Of a DNA stretch of 64,000 nucleotides, positions 17,452 to 27,399 are shown piece after piece. The notes beneath the pieces were generated by a model, which saw only the letters and a program-made list of their open reading frames with translations, was not told the origin of the DNA and did not search any database. The position numbers were made by a program, and so were the translations under genes. Origin of the DNA: Formosa sp030427735 (lineage in GTDB: Bacteria; Bacteroidota; Bacteroidia; Flavobacteriales; Flavobacteriaceae); contig NZ_CP195158.1 in assembly GCF_051200825.1 (NCBI RefSeq), forward strand, positions 3,224,001 to 3,288,000, read 5' to 3'. Each line of letters opens with the position of its first letter. Position 1 is the first letter of the stretch.

Positions 17452-19347
17452 CTATTTTTTAGTAGTTAGTACCAGTGGCCCTTTAGCTGCTAATGTTAGC
17501 GTTTTCCCCCATTGCATCGTTTTTCCTGAAACAATATCTTTCAAGGTTTCCCCTTCTAATCCTAATTCGCTGTAATGCGACAAATCGAGCGTGATAGGGG
17601 TTTCGTTTTTATTTAAAATGAGCACTACGGTTTCATCTCCCGAAATTCTACACAATACATACACGCCGTTTTCTGGTGCAAAATGCAAGACTTTCCCTTT
17701 AATTATCGCGTCGCTTTCTTTGCGATAATTCAATACTTTATTTACAAATTGCTGCATATCGGTTTGGTCTTTTGTTAAGCCTTCACCAGAAAATGCATTT
17801 ACCGTGTCACCTTTCCAACCCCCAGGGAAATCAGTTCTGATTAAACCGTGATCGTGTGGTTTTGCGGTGTTTTGCATTAAAATTTCGGTACCGTAATACA
17901 TTTGTGGAATTCGCGGCATTAAAAACATATACGCCAAAGCCATTTTAGTATTGACCACGTTTTCTTTTAACTGAGTAAACACGCGATCCATGTCGTGATT
18001 GTCTGGAAAAATGAGGATGTTCTCTGGATTGGTATACCCAAAATCGTTAGCCAAACCTTCATACATTTTTACAAAACCCGTTCCCCAGGTTTCATCTTCG
18101 TTTAAAGCCGTTACGATGGTTTCTTGCATCGGGAAATCCATAGTCGATTTTAAATGCGATTCGTAACCATCCTTATTTGGCGTGCCCGTTTGCCAATAAC
18201 GAACCAACAATGGGTTGACGCTCCACTCTTCACCAACTAAGCTGAAATTTGGATATTCATTCATAATAGCACCTGCCCAATCGCTCATGAAATTTTTATC
18301 GGGATACGGATAAGTGTCCTGACGAATGCCTCCTAATTCCAAAGTTTCAATCCACCAGATATTATTTTGAATGATATAATTCGCTATAAACGGATTACGC
18401 TGATTTAAATCGGGCATCGAAGGCACAAACCAGCCTTCGGTCATTTCTTTTTTATCGATTTTTGAAGCGTACAAATCTTGGTTTATAGTGCGTCTGTGAT
18501 TGGAATTTTTCAATTCACCTTTGCTTTCAAAAATCGTTTGCTGATTCACCCAATCTGTAAACGGTAAATCTTCCATCCACCAATGTTCACTTCCGCAGTG
18601 ATTCGCCACCATATCCATGACTAATTTCAAACCATGCTCGTACATTTCGTGCGATAATTCTTGATATTCTTCCAAAGTTCCGAAACGCGGATCCACTTGG
18701 TAAAAATCGGTAATCGCATAGCCGTGATACGAGGATTCTGGCATGTCGTTAGTCAACATCGGTGTTGGCCAGATGGTTGTAAATCCAAGTCTGTGAATAT
18801 AATCCAGATTATCGATAATTCCGCGAATATCACCACCATGGCGACCGTAATCGTTGCTTCTGTCCAACACTTTTTCGTTCATAGTTTTTTCAACATCATT
18901 ACTTGTATCACCATTCGCAAAACGATCTGGAGTAATTAGATAAATCGCATCCGAACTATTAAAACCCACATAAGTATCTGCTGCTTTGGCACGGGATTTC
19001 AACTCGTATGCATATTGTATTTTCTTTCCTTTTTTCGGTTTAAAAACAATATTGAAAGTACCTGGTTTTGCCGTTTTTTCAATTTTTAAATCGATGAACA
19101 CATAGTTTGGACTATCGGCTTTATGAACCTCAACTATAGACACGCCTTCATAATCGATACTCGGTACCGCCGTACCAATATTATTACCATGAACCAATAA
19201 TTGTAAATTCTGATTATTGAATCCAACCCACCAATTTGGCGGCTCTACACGATCGATTTGCGCATGAATTGTTAGCGACAACAACAAAACAACTACTGTA
19301 AAAATGGCTGTTTTATGTGGTTGAAATGACTTTGTTTTTGCGTTCAT
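17452..19347 (-). CDS. SusA-like GH13 neopullulanase/cyclomaltodextrinase
   Basis: A 631-residue enzyme with a Sec signal (TVVVLLLSLTIHAQ) and an N-terminal cyclomaltodextrinase-type beta domain (residues 30-125, VEPPNWWVGFNNQNLQLLVHG). The GH13 barrel follows: LITPDRFANGDTSNDV, MVANHCGSEHWWMED, GGIRQDTYPYPDKNFM with the nucleophile, FSLVGEEWSVNP with the acid/base, and IFPDNHDMDRVF. A C-terminal beta domain is present. Such enzymes open cyclodextrins and split pullulan or maltooligosaccharides in the periplasm. The role fits SusA of the Bacteroides starch system. The next gene starts 3 bases downstream. Confidence 0.92.
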   Translation of the reverse strand: MNAKTKSFQPHKTAIFTVVVLLLSLTIHAQIDRVEPPNWWVGFNNQNLQLLVHGNNIGTAVPSIDYEGVSIVEVHKADSPNYVFIDLKIEKTAKPGTFNIVFKPKKGKKIQYAYELKSRAKAADTYVGFNSSDAIYLITPDRFANGDTSNDVEKTMNEKVLDRSNDYGRHGGDIRGIIDNLDYIHRLGFTTIWPTPMLTNDMPESSYHGYAITDFYQVDPRFGTLEEYQELSHEMYEHGLKLVMDMVANHCGSEHWWMEDLPFTDWVNQQTIFESKGELKNSNHRRTINQDLYASKIDKKEMTEGWFVPSMPDLNQRNPFIANYIIQNNIWWIETLELGGIRQDTYPYPDKNFMSDWAGAIMNEYPNFSLVGEEWSVNPLLVRYWQTGTPNKDGYESHLKSTMDFPMQETIVTALNEDETWGTGFVKMYEGLANDFGYTNPENILIFPDNHDMDRVFTQLKENVVNTKMALAYMFLMPRIPQMYYGTEILMQNTAKPHDHGLIRTDFPGGWKGDTVNAFSGEGLTKDQTDMQQFVNKVLNYRKESDAIIKGKVLHFAPENGVYVLCRISGDETVVLILNKNETPITLDLSHYSELGLEGETLKDIVSGKTMQWGKTLTLAAKGPLVLTTKK

Positions 19348-19385
19348 AAGGCGATGTTTTTAAATTATTTTGAAGGTACAGTATA

Positions 19386-19420
19386 CCTTGTCGAGATTAG
19401 CATATGCATACTCGACAAGG
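19386..19420. repeat. Intra-operon inverted repeat between GH97 and SusA-like genes
   Basis: CCTTGTCGAG and CTCGACAAGG form a perfect 10-bp stem around a 15-base loop. No T-run follows on the minus strand, so it is not a standard terminator. It may be an mRNA processing or stabilising hairpin, or a REP-like insertion. Confidence 0.7.
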
Positions 19421-19456
19421 TGTAACAACCCTAATTTTTCAATATGAATTACAGTT

Positions 19457-21589
19457 TTATTTCTTTTCTACAATGCTAATCGCAAAGCCTCCACCTGGCG
19501 CCGACAACTGCGACAATTTGGTTTTAGAAGTCACTGTTTTTTTGCTAATCGTATACGCTTGCGGGTTGGTTTTGTAATGCGCATCTTTCGCATCGGCATA
19601 AATAATAGCTTCGTATTTTTTACCTTTTTCTAAAAAGTCTAAAGTGATTTTAGACGTGCGCGCTTCCGTGCCATTTACATTCCCAACAAACCAATTGTTT
19701 GTACCTTTGGCTTTACGAGCTACCGTGATATAACGTCCCGGTTCGGCTTCCAAATAAATGCTTTCATCCCAGTCTATCGCGACATCTTTTATAAACTGAA
19801 ATGCATCCATAAACTGTTGGTAATGCTCTGGCAAATCGGCTGCCATTTGCAACGGACTGTACATGGTGACATACAGGGCCAACTGATTGGCAATCGTGCT
19901 GTTTACATGCGAATTGTTATCTGGATTCAACTTCGCAATATCCATTTCGAAAATTCCTGGGGTATAATCCATTGGCCCACCAATTAAACGGGTGAATGGC
20001 AAAATGGTAACGTGATTTGGTTTCGATCCGCCAAAAGCCTGAAATTCGGTTCCTCTAGCCGATTCGTTTCCGATTAAGTTAGGCCAGGTTCTGCAAATTC
20101 CTGTTGGACGAACCGCTTCGTGGGCGTTAACCATAATTTTATAATCGGCAGCCTTTTCAACTGCATATTGAAAATGATTGATCGTCCACTGTCCGTAATG
20201 ATGCTCGCCACGTGGCAAAATATCACCTACATAACCACTTTTCACGGCTGGATAATCGTATTTGTTCATAAACTGATAGGCGGTATCTAAATGGCGCTCG
20301 TAATTTCTAACCGAACTCGAGGTTTCGTGATGCATAATCATTTTTACGCCTTTGGCTTTAGCGTACTCGTGAATGGCTTCCACATCGAAATCCGGATACG
20401 GCGTTACAAAATCGAACACATAATCTTTAGACTGTCCAAACCAATCTTCCCAACCTTCGTTCCAACCTTCAACTAAAACCCCATCGAAACCGTGCTCGGC
20501 GGCAAAGTCGATATACGATTTTACATGCGGCGTATTGGCTGCATGCGTACCGTTGGGTGTTGCATTGGCATAATCGGTTTCACCTAGTTTTACAGATGGA
20601 AAATCGTTGGTGTAGGACCAGCTGCTTTTTCCTGTAATCATTTCCCACCAAACGCCAATGTATTTCGTCGGTTTAATCCACGACGTGTCTTCAATAGCGC
20701 AAGGATCGTTTAAATTTAAGGTCATTTTAGACGCTAAAATATCACGCGCATCGTCGCTCACCATAACAGTCCGCCACGGACTCGTACACGGGGCTTGTAA
20801 ATAGCCTTTATCGCCTTGTGCATCTGGCGTTAACCACGATTCGAAAATTAGGTTTTTATCGTCCAGATTCAAATTCATTAATGAATAATTGATTAATGCC
20901 GCTTCATGCAGATTAATGTACAAACCGTCGGCTGTTTTCATCATTAATGCCGTTTGTACACCAGTTTTCGAAAACTGTTCCTGCGAAGCGTTATCGGTTA
21001 AGGCTTGATCGAATTTTCCACGAATTTCAGTCAGTTTCGATTCGGTATAATCGTATTCTTGCGAATCGTAATCGCCGGGAATCCAAAACGCGGTATGATC
21101 GCCCGTCATGGCAAACTGCGTGTGCTCTTCTTTAACCGTAAAATACACTAAGTTTTTTTGCCTTGGGAATTCGTAACGAAAGCCTAAACCTTCGTTAAAC
21201 ATACGAAAACGAATACGCATAATGCGCTCGGTGCCTTGCTGAATTAAAGTCACCGCCATTTCGTTGTAGTGATTGCGAATAGTCTTTTCTTCACCCCAAA
21301 CCGGCGTCCAAGTTTCATCGAAAGTGCTATTTTCGGTATTACTGATTTGGAAGTCATTCAACAGCGATTTTTCATCGTCTTTCAACTCCAAACCTAAAGT
21401 ACTGGTTTTTATAACGGTCTTATTTTTATAACTTAATTGGTAGCTAGGCGCGCCATTGCTAGTCAATTCAAAATACATGTTTAAATTACCATCGGGCGAT
21501 TTCAAATCTTGTGCATTAACCACACTTACCGCCGAAAACAGGAGGGTAAAACTTAATAGTAATGATTTCATTTTTGTTTTATTTTTCAC
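19457..21589 (-). CDS. susB: GH97 alpha-glucosidase, SusB-type
   Basis: A 710-residue GH97 enzyme with a signal peptide (SLLLSFTLLFSAVSVVNAQ). Inverting SusB-type catalytic residues are present. MIMHHETSSSVRNYERHL (Glu near 420) and VNAHEAVRPTG (Glu near 489) match the two general bases. NESARGTEFQAF supplies a calcium ligand and the general acid. The N-terminal beta-sandwich starts LKSPDGNLNMYFELTSNG. SusB releases glucose from maltooligosaccharides in the periplasm. It sits between hairpin repeats in the maltodextrin operon, downstream of the GH65 gene. Confidence 0.95.
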   Translation of the reverse strand: MKNKTKMKSLLLSFTLLFSAVSVVNAQDLKSPDGNLNMYFELTSNGAPSYQLSYKNKTVIKTSTLGLELKDDEKSLLNDFQISNTENSTFDETWTPVWGEEKTIRNHYNEMAVTLIQQGTERIMRIRFRMFNEGLGFRYEFPRQKNLVYFTVKEEHTQFAMTGDHTAFWIPGDYDSQEYDYTESKLTEIRGKFDQALTDNASQEQFSKTGVQTALMMKTADGLYINLHEAALINYSLMNLNLDDKNLIFESWLTPDAQGDKGYLQAPCTSPWRTVMVSDDARDILASKMTLNLNDPCAIEDTSWIKPTKYIGVWWEMITGKSSWSYTNDFPSVKLGETDYANATPNGTHAANTPHVKSYIDFAAEHGFDGVLVEGWNEGWEDWFGQSKDYVFDFVTPYPDFDVEAIHEYAKAKGVKMIMHHETSSSVRNYERHLDTAYQFMNKYDYPAVKSGYVGDILPRGEHHYGQWTINHFQYAVEKAADYKIMVNAHEAVRPTGICRTWPNLIGNESARGTEFQAFGGSKPNHVTILPFTRLIGGPMDYTPGIFEMDIAKLNPDNNSHVNSTIANQLALYVTMYSPLQMAADLPEHYQQFMDAFQFIKDVAIDWDESIYLEAEPGRYITVARKAKGTNNWFVGNVNGTEARTSKITLDFLEKGKKYEAIIYADAKDAHYKTNPQAYTISKKTVTSKTKLSQLSAPGGGFAISIVEKK

Positions 21590-21661
21590 GTCAGGTCGAG
21601 CGCAGTCGAGACCTTATAATGTTGAATATAAAATTCCTCTCGACTGCGCTCGAGATGACAC
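21589..21661. repeat. Dispersed-type inverted repeat (GAGCGCAGTCGAG family)
   Basis: TCGAGCGCAGTCGAGACC at 21596-21613 is mirrored by CTCTCGACTGCGCTCGAGA at 21637-21655, with matching GTCA/TGAC ends. The sequence is of a kind commonly scattered through flavobacterial genomes. It fills the 107-base gap between the GH65 and GH97 genes. No T-run is seen. It may act as an mRNA hairpin that sets relative expression inside the operon. Confidence 0.75.
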
Positions 21662-21696
21662 TTTAGTACTTAAAGCAGAACTTCGTTTATTATTTA

Positions 21697-24003
21697 TTAT
21701 ACAACTTGAGCGGCATTCGCAGTTAAATGCACCGCCTTGCCATTACATACCAAGTCTAATTCCGTTCCATTTTCTAACGTAAAGGTTGTGCCTTTTTTAG
21801 CCACATCGATCTTTAAAATTTGGTTTCTGAAATTTACTTTAAACGAATAGCCATCCCATTGCTCTGGAATTTTTGGCTCGAACGATAAGGCATTATCTTT
21901 AACACGCATGCCTCCAAAACCTTCTACGATACTCATCCACGTTCCGGCCATAGAGGTAATGTGTAATCCTTCTTCAACTTCTTTGTTATAATCGTCTAAA
22001 TCTAAGCGCGAGGTGCGTAAATAGAATTGGTAGGCTTGTTCCATACGTCCTAATTTGGCCGCCTGAATACTGTGAACACAAGGCGATAACGAGCTTTCGT
22101 GAACCGTAAATGGCTCGTAAAAATCGAAATGACGTTCTAATTCCTCTGTTGTGAAATGATCTTCGAAAAAGTAAAATCCTTGAAGTGTATCTGCTTGTTT
22201 GATGTACGGCGAACGCAAAATACGATCCCAAGACCATTTTTGATTGATTGGGCGCTGCGACTTGTCTAAATCGGCTACCGTAATTAATTCTTTATCTAAG
22301 AAACCATCTTGCTGAAGGTATACATTTTTTTCTTCAGAAAATGGCAAATACATATTGCCTGCAACGGCTTTCCATTGCTTTAATTCGTCTTCTGTTAAAT
22401 TAACTTTATCCTGAATTCTATCGAAATCGGCTTCGTGGTCTTTGGCTACCTTTTTAATATTTTCGATCGCATAATCGATACACCATTTCGCAATATAATT
22501 GGTATAGAAATTATTATTGACGTTGTTTTCGTACTCATTTGGCCCTGTAACACCCAAAATTACATACTTGTTTTTTGCTGTTGAAAAAGTGGCGCGTTGT
22601 TGCCAGAATCGTGCAATTCCGATTAACACTTCCAAGCCTTTTTCGGGAATGTAACTATAATCGTTCGTGTATCGGTAATAATTGAAAATAGCAAAAGCGA
22701 TAGCGCCGTTTCTATGAATTTCCTCGAAGGTAATTTCCCATTCGTTGTGGCATTCTTCACCGTTCATCGTTACCATTGGATACAAAGCGGCACCGTTAGT
22801 AAAGCCTAATTTTTCGGCATTTTCGATAGCGCGATCTAAATGATGATAGCGGTATTCCAACAAATTTCTAGCCACCTGCTGATCTTTAGTCGCCATGTAA
22901 AACGGAATACAATAAGCCTCGGTGTCCCAATACGTACTTCCGCCGTATTTTTCGCCGGTAAAGCCTTTTGGACCTATATTTAATCGGGCATCTTTCCCTA
23001 AATACGTATGATTTAGTTGCATGATATTAAAACGAATTCCTTGCTGCGCTTTAACATCGCCAGCAATGGTAATATCGGCCATATCCCAGATTTTAGTCCA
23101 GGCTTCCTTTTGCTGATTTAACAAGGTGTTGTAACCTAAATCTATCGCTTTAGACAACACACTTTTTGCTGCTGCCACCAGATGCGTTTTATCGTGATTT
23201 CTGTCAACTACATAACCTCCGAATTTCTGTATCGAAAAGGTTTCGTTTGTTTTTACTTTAGCCGAATATTCGTAAGCAATACGCACATTTGTGTGCGATA
23301 CTTTAGCTTCAAGATTTAAAACTTTTCCTGCTAATGCACAAACAGATTCCATAAAAGTACAGGTGTGAAATTGTGTTTTCATGGTATGCGCTTCAATAAA
23401 CGCCTGACTTCCATTTTGTGTAATTGCTGTTGTTTCCCAAAATTTATCATCCCAATTGGTATCTTCATTTGTAATCCCTGAATCCAGATAGGGCTCGAAA
23501 GTAATTTCTGCATCAGAATTAAGTGGTGTGATATTGTATTCTATAGCACCGACTTCGTCCAACTCCAGACTTAAAAAACGCTTGGTTTCTACTTTCACCA
23601 CAACATCATTTGGCATCGTGGCTGTAAACGAACGCGATAACCAACCTTCTTTCATATTTAACTCACGCTTAAAATCAGATACCTCTTTACAGCGGTATAA
23701 ATCTAAGGTATTGCCATTTACAAAAACATTAATACCAATCCAACTTGGTGCATTTAGTACTTTCGCAAAATATTCTGGATAGCCATTTTTCCACCAACCC
23801 ACACGGGTTTTATCGGGATAATACACCCCTGCAATATAACTGCCTTGAAAGGTTGGACCGGAATAATACTCTTCAAAATTAGCACGTTGCCCCATAGCGC
23901 CGTTACCAATACTAAATAAACTCTCTGACGATTTAACGCGCTCTACATCAAATCCTTCTTCAATAATCGACCAATTGTCTGGTTTAATATAATCTTGATT
24001 CAT
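21697..24003 (-). CDS. GH65 maltose phosphorylase (family GH65 glycoside phosphorylase)
   Basis: GH65 enzymes phosphorolyse alpha-glucosides; maltose phosphorylase gives beta-glucose-1-phosphate and glucose. The start chosen is the ATG of MNQDYIKPDNWSIIEEGF at 24003; an upstream ATG at 24027 adds eight unlikely residues. WDTEAYCIPFYMATKDQQVA and MNGEECHNEWEITFEEIHRN are the signature stretches, the latter with the general-acid Glu. HESSLSPCVHS is the phosphate-binding loop. No signal peptide is seen, so it is cytoplasmic. Lying beside beta-phosphoglucomutase and an MFS transporter, maltose is the likely substrate; trehalose or kojibiose cannot be excluded from sequence alone. Confidence 0.92.
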   Translation of the reverse strand: MNQDYIKPDNWSIIEEGFDVERVKSSESLFSIGNGAMGQRANFEEYYSGPTFQGSYIAGVYYPDKTRVGWWKNGYPEYFAKVLNAPSWIGINVFVNGNTLDLYRCKEVSDFKRELNMKEGWLSRSFTATMPNDVVVKVETKRFLSLELDEVGAIEYNITPLNSDAEITFEPYLDSGITNEDTNWDDKFWETTAITQNGSQAFIEAHTMKTQFHTCTFMESVCALAGKVLNLEAKVSHTNVRIAYEYSAKVKTNETFSIQKFGGYVVDRNHDKTHLVAAAKSVLSKAIDLGYNTLLNQQKEAWTKIWDMADITIAGDVKAQQGIRFNIMQLNHTYLGKDARLNIGPKGFTGEKYGGSTYWDTEAYCIPFYMATKDQQVARNLLEYRYHHLDRAIENAEKLGFTNGAALYPMVTMNGEECHNEWEITFEEIHRNGAIAFAIFNYYRYTNDYSYIPEKGLEVLIGIARFWQQRATFSTAKNKYVILGVTGPNEYENNVNNNFYTNYIAKWCIDYAIENIKKVAKDHEADFDRIQDKVNLTEDELKQWKAVAGNMYLPFSEEKNVYLQQDGFLDKELITVADLDKSQRPINQKWSWDRILRSPYIKQADTLQGFYFFEDHFTTEELERHFDFYEPFTVHESSLSPCVHSIQAAKLGRMEQAYQFYLRTSRLDLDDYNKEVEEGLHITSMAGTWMSIVEGFGGMRVKDNALSFEPKIPEQWDGYSFKVNFRNQILKIDVAKKGTTFTLENGTELDLVCNGKAVHLTANAAQVV

Positions 24004-24090
24004 TTTATTTTTGAGATGAAAGAACAAAGTTTAAAATCCATGCAACAATGCGCTTAGAAGATTCTCCTGCTTTATTCTGAGTTTTAAATT

Positions 24091-24747
24091 CTACTTGTTT
24101 ATTAATTCTGTTATAAATGCTTCTGAAATTTCGCTGAAGTCCTTAAAAATATAATCGGCTTCGTGCAACACATCTTTACTTCCAATACCTATGGAAATCA
24201 TATTTGCCAGATTCGCAGCCTCTACTCCGGCTACCGAGTCTTCAAAGACGATACAATCTTCAGGTTTACAATTAACCGCTTTAGCTGCGATTAAAAACAC
24301 TTCGGGATCGGGTTTGGCTTTACTGACATCGTTACCATCTACTATGGCATCGAATTTAGGTAACAGGTGCACTTTTTCTAATATTTTTCTGGCGTTTTTA
24401 CTGGCCGAACCCAACGAAATACCTTGATTATTGGCTTTAAGAAAATCCAGTACACGCGGTACATCGACCAATATTTCGGAATCATCCATTTTATCGATAT
24501 ACCCAAGGTATTCGGTGTTTTTAAGGGTCATAAGTTCCTGAAATTTTGCTTCGGAAACCGAGGTATTTCCCCAGTTTAAAATTTTCTGCAACGAATCGGC
24601 ACGACTCACGCCTTTAAGCTGTTCGTTTTGTGCTTCGGTAAAATCGAAACCCAAATTTTTAGCTAGATTTTTCCAGGCTAAAAAATGATACTTTGCGGTA
24701 TCTACAATCACACCGTCTAAATCAAAAATAAATCCTTTTCTATGCAT
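24091..24747 (-). CDS. pgmB: Beta-phosphoglucomutase
   Basis: A 218-residue HAD-superfamily enzyme that isomerises beta-glucose-1-phosphate to glucose-6-phosphate. The nucleophile motif FDLDGVIVDTAKYHFLAWK is at residues 7-25, with the acid/base Asp as the second D. LKGVSRADSLQKIL is the cap substrate loop, GSASKNA motif II, and KPDPEVFLIAA with VFEDSVAGVEAA motifs III and IV. It is cytoplasmic. The gene starts 2 bases after the MFS gene ends and precedes GH65, the enzyme producing its substrate. Confidence 0.95.
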   Translation of the reverse strand: MHRKGFIFDLDGVIVDTAKYHFLAWKNLAKNLGFDFTEAQNEQLKGVSRADSLQKILNWGNTSVSEAKFQELMTLKNTEYLGYIDKMDDSEILVDVPRVLDFLKANNQGISLGSASKNARKILEKVHLLPKFDAIVDGNDVSKAKPDPEVFLIAAKAVNCKPEDCIVFEDSVAGVEAANLANMISIGIGSKDVLHEADYIFKDFSEISEAFITELINK

Positions 24748-24749
24748 AA

Positions 24750-26126
24750 CTATTCTTTTTCTGGTTGGTAAGAAATGGCTTTTTTATCTGTAATTAACAA
24801 GTTACAACATCCTGCAATAATTAAACTAAAGCCAGCCACTAACATTGCGTTAATAGCCTCATCTCCTATTAAATTTGAAATCACATTAATACCACCAATT
24901 GCAGCGATAATTTGCGGTATTACAATAAACATATTAAAAATGCCCATAATAACTCCCATTTTATTAGGATCTACAGAGCTAGATAACATGGCGTAAGGCA
25001 TCGATAAAATACTGCCCCAAGCAATACCAACGAGTACAAATGAATATTTTAAAAATTCTGGCGATGGCACAAAATACATAGAAAGAAACCCGATTCCCCC
25101 TAAAAACAGCGCAACCATGTGCACATACTTTCTGTTGATTCGTCTTTTAGATGTGTAAAATGCCAACACCAAAGCAAATGCCATGGACGATAAACCATAT
25201 ACACCTAATGCCGAACCAACTAAATTAGACGCTTTTTGGAATGCCGTATTAGCAACATCAAAAGCTTCTGCTTGCGCCGGTATACTTAAATCGTAAGCCG
25301 ACTCGATTGGAGCGGGTGTATGGAACACATGCTCTGTAAGTGCTGGGTTTGCCAGACTCCACATTGTAAAAAAAGCAAACCAGCTAAAAAACTGAATAAG
25401 CCCTAATTTTTTCATGGTGGTTGGCATATTGCCAATATTATTAAGGATGTCTGGTATAAATTGATTTTTCTTCGCTTTCTCTTTCTCGAAAGCGGCCATA
25501 TCTTCGGGAGGATATTCGGTAGTTGTAAACACCGTATATAAAATACTTGTTAAGAACACCACTGCTCCCATTGCAAAAGCGACTTTTACAGACATAGGCA
25601 CTACCCCCATAGGCGCCGCATCGCTAACACCTAATTGCGATACTAGCCAAGGCAAATTACTGGCCACCCAAGTACCGATACCTATAATTAAGGTTTGAAC
25701 CACAAACCCATACGACCGTTGGGACTCTGGTAATTTATCGGCAACTAAGGCTCTAAACGGTTCCATAGATACATTTATTGACGCATCTAGGATCCATAAA
25801 AAACCGGCAGCTACCCATAAAGCTGGCGAGTGCGGCACCATAAACAAGGCGATAGAACTTAAAATAGCCCCAATTAAAAAGTAAGGCCTACGGCGACCCC
25901 ACCGTGGGCTCCACGTACGGTCGCTCATATAACCAATAATTGGCTGCACCAATAATCCTGTTAAAGGTGCTGCAATCCATAACAAAGGAATAGCATCTTT
26001 ATCGGCTCCTAAAGTTTGAAATATTCGAGACATGAAGCCTCCTTGTAATGCAAATCCGAATTGTATTCCTAAAAAACCGAAACTCATGTTCCAAATTTCC
26101 CAGAAACTCAGGGTGCGCTTTTTCAT
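24750..26126 (-). CDS. MFS sugar transporter (SLC45/maltose-type)
   Basis: The 458-residue protein has about 12 hydrophobic segments. The motif YMSDRTWSPRWGRRRPYFLI, between helices 2 and 3, is typical of the sucrose/maltose-type sugar:cation symporters. It is the first gene of the minus-strand maltodextrin operon. Cytoplasmic GH65 phosphorylase and beta-phosphoglucomutase lie directly downstream, so import of maltose or short maltodextrins across the inner membrane is the natural role. A TATATTTG box on the minus strand at 26224-26217 lies upstream without a clear -33 box. Confidence 0.9.
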   Translation of the reverse strand: MKKRTLSFWEIWNMSFGFLGIQFGFALQGGFMSRIFQTLGADKDAIPLLWIAAPLTGLLVQPIIGYMSDRTWSPRWGRRRPYFLIGAILSSIALFMVPHSPALWVAAGFLWILDASINVSMEPFRALVADKLPESQRSYGFVVQTLIIGIGTWVASNLPWLVSQLGVSDAAPMGVVPMSVKVAFAMGAVVFLTSILYTVFTTTEYPPEDMAAFEKEKAKKNQFIPDILNNIGNMPTTMKKLGLIQFFSWFAFFTMWSLANPALTEHVFHTPAPIESAYDLSIPAQAEAFDVANTAFQKASNLVGSALGVYGLSSMAFALVLAFYTSKRRINRKYVHMVALFLGGIGFLSMYFVPSPEFLKYSFVLVGIAWGSILSMPYAMLSSSVDPNKMGVIMGIFNMFIVIPQIIAAIGGINVISNLIGDEAINAMLVAGFSLIIAGCCNLLITDKKAISYQPEKE

Positions 26127-26142
26127 TATAGTATATTTAATT

Positions 26143-26254
26143 AAATACTATTGATAAGCGTAAAACTTATCAAAACTTATTAGTGAGAAGTAAAAGTATA
26201 AGTCTTGATAGTTTGGCAAATATACAAAAAGTTTTTATTTACCGTTATATTTTT
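26143..26254 (-). promoter_or_regulatory. Control region of the minus-strand maltodextrin operon
   Basis: This gap between lacI and the MFS gene holds a TATATTTG -7 type box (minus strand, 26224-26217). It also contains a dyad, TTGATAAG at 26151-26158 with CTTATCAA at 26166-26173. A 17-bp word GAGAAGTAAAAGTATAA (26185-26201, plus strand) is repeated exactly at 27479-27495 upstream of susC and lacI. The dyad and repeat are candidate regulator sites; binding is not proven. Confidence 0.5.
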
Positions 26255-27295
26255 CTATTTAGTTGATTCTCTTTCAATTAATTCGGTTTCTATAACTATG
26301 GTTCTTACAGGTTCATCTAAAGATTCGCTCTCTATTTTTTCTATTAACAAACCTGCTGCGACCTCGCCTATTTTTTTACCATGCTGAGAAACGGTTGTTA
26401 AACTTGGCGTGGCATGACGCGACAATACACCATCGGTAAACCCTACTACTTGCAAATCGTCTGGTATTTTTTTCCCTAATTTTCGAGCGACCTTCATAGT
26501 GGTAACAGCATACAGCTCGTTTACCGCAAAAACACCATCTATTTCTGGATTCATTAATAAAAGTGCTTTAATTTCTTCTTCTAAAACATCTATATAATCT
26601 TCGGACGCCAACTTATCATCAACCTTTAAAATTAAATCGGATTGCGTATGCATTTCATGTGCATTTAAGGCCTCTATATACCCTTGCGTTCGCAATCTAC
26701 CAACACTCACATAGTCTTTAGTTGTAATAATTGCAATGTGTTTACAGTGGTTTTCTATAAGCTTATTCACTGCTTTTTTAGCGCCTTCCAAATCATCAAC
26801 TATCACTTTATCGCAGCGGATATCGCTCACCACCCGATCGAACATCACAATGGGCATGCCTTGATTAATAGTTTCGTTAAAATGATGATAATCTTGCTGC
26901 AATAAGGTTTCTTTAGAAATAGATAATATAAAACCATCTATACTCCCGCCAGCCAACATTTCCATATTTATGACCTCTTTGTCGAAAGATTCGTTAGACA
27001 AACCAATAATAACATTATAGCCTTTTTTGTTGGCAACCTGCTCGATACCTTGAATAACCTTTGAAAAGAAATGATGTACAATTTCTGGAATAAGAATTCC
27101 TATCGTTTTTGTTTTTCTATTTTTTAAGCTTAACGCAATATTATTAGGCTTATAATTATAAAACTTAGCAAAAGCTTGTATTTTCTCTTTGGTTTCTTCG
27201 CTTATCTCTTTACTGTTCCTTAAAGCTTTCGACACAGTTCCTATAGAGACATCTAATTCTTTAGCAATTTGCTTTAAGGTAATTTTTCTTTTCAT
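26255..27295 (-). CDS. LacI-family transcriptional regulator
   Basis: The helix-turn-helix TLKQIAKELDVSIGTVSKAL opens the protein, with the LacI hinge NYKPNNIALSLKNRKT following. The periplasmic-binding-protein-like core has GILIPEIVHHFFSKVIQGIE, MPIVMFDRVV and VVGFTDGVLSRHATPSLTTV. The start used is ATG at 27295 (MKRKITL); an upstream in-frame ATG at 27352 adds a non-conserved leader. It lies between the two arms of the maltodextrin locus, so it most likely controls both in response to maltose or a derivative. Confidence 0.93.
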   Translation of the reverse strand: MKRKITLKQIAKELDVSIGTVSKALRNSKEISEETKEKIQAFAKFYNYKPNNIALSLKNRKTKTIGILIPEIVHHFFSKVIQGIEQVANKKGYNVIIGLSNESFDKEVINMEMLAGGSIDGFILSISKETLLQQDYHHFNETINQGMPIVMFDRVVSDIRCDKVIVDDLEGAKKAVNKLIENHCKHIAIITTKDYVSVGRLRTQGYIEALNAHEMHTQSDLILKVDDKLASEDYIDVLEEEIKALLLMNPEIDGVFAVNELYAVTTMKVARKLGKKIPDDLQVVGFTDGVLSRHATPSLTTVSQHGKKIGEVAAGLLIEKIESESLDEPVRTIVIETELIERESTK

Positions 27296-27399
27296 TGTAA
27301 CGGGTTCTTTGGGATAAAGATATGGTATTGAGTAGAAATACACAATTTTCACATATCCTCAATTTAAAACCTTTAAATTACCTAAATACAACAAAGTTA

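Noticed and set aside
27296..27352. Longer N-terminus for the LacI regulator starting at 27352
   Set aside because: The HTH domain begins right after ATG 27295, and the extra 19 residues are not typical of the family.
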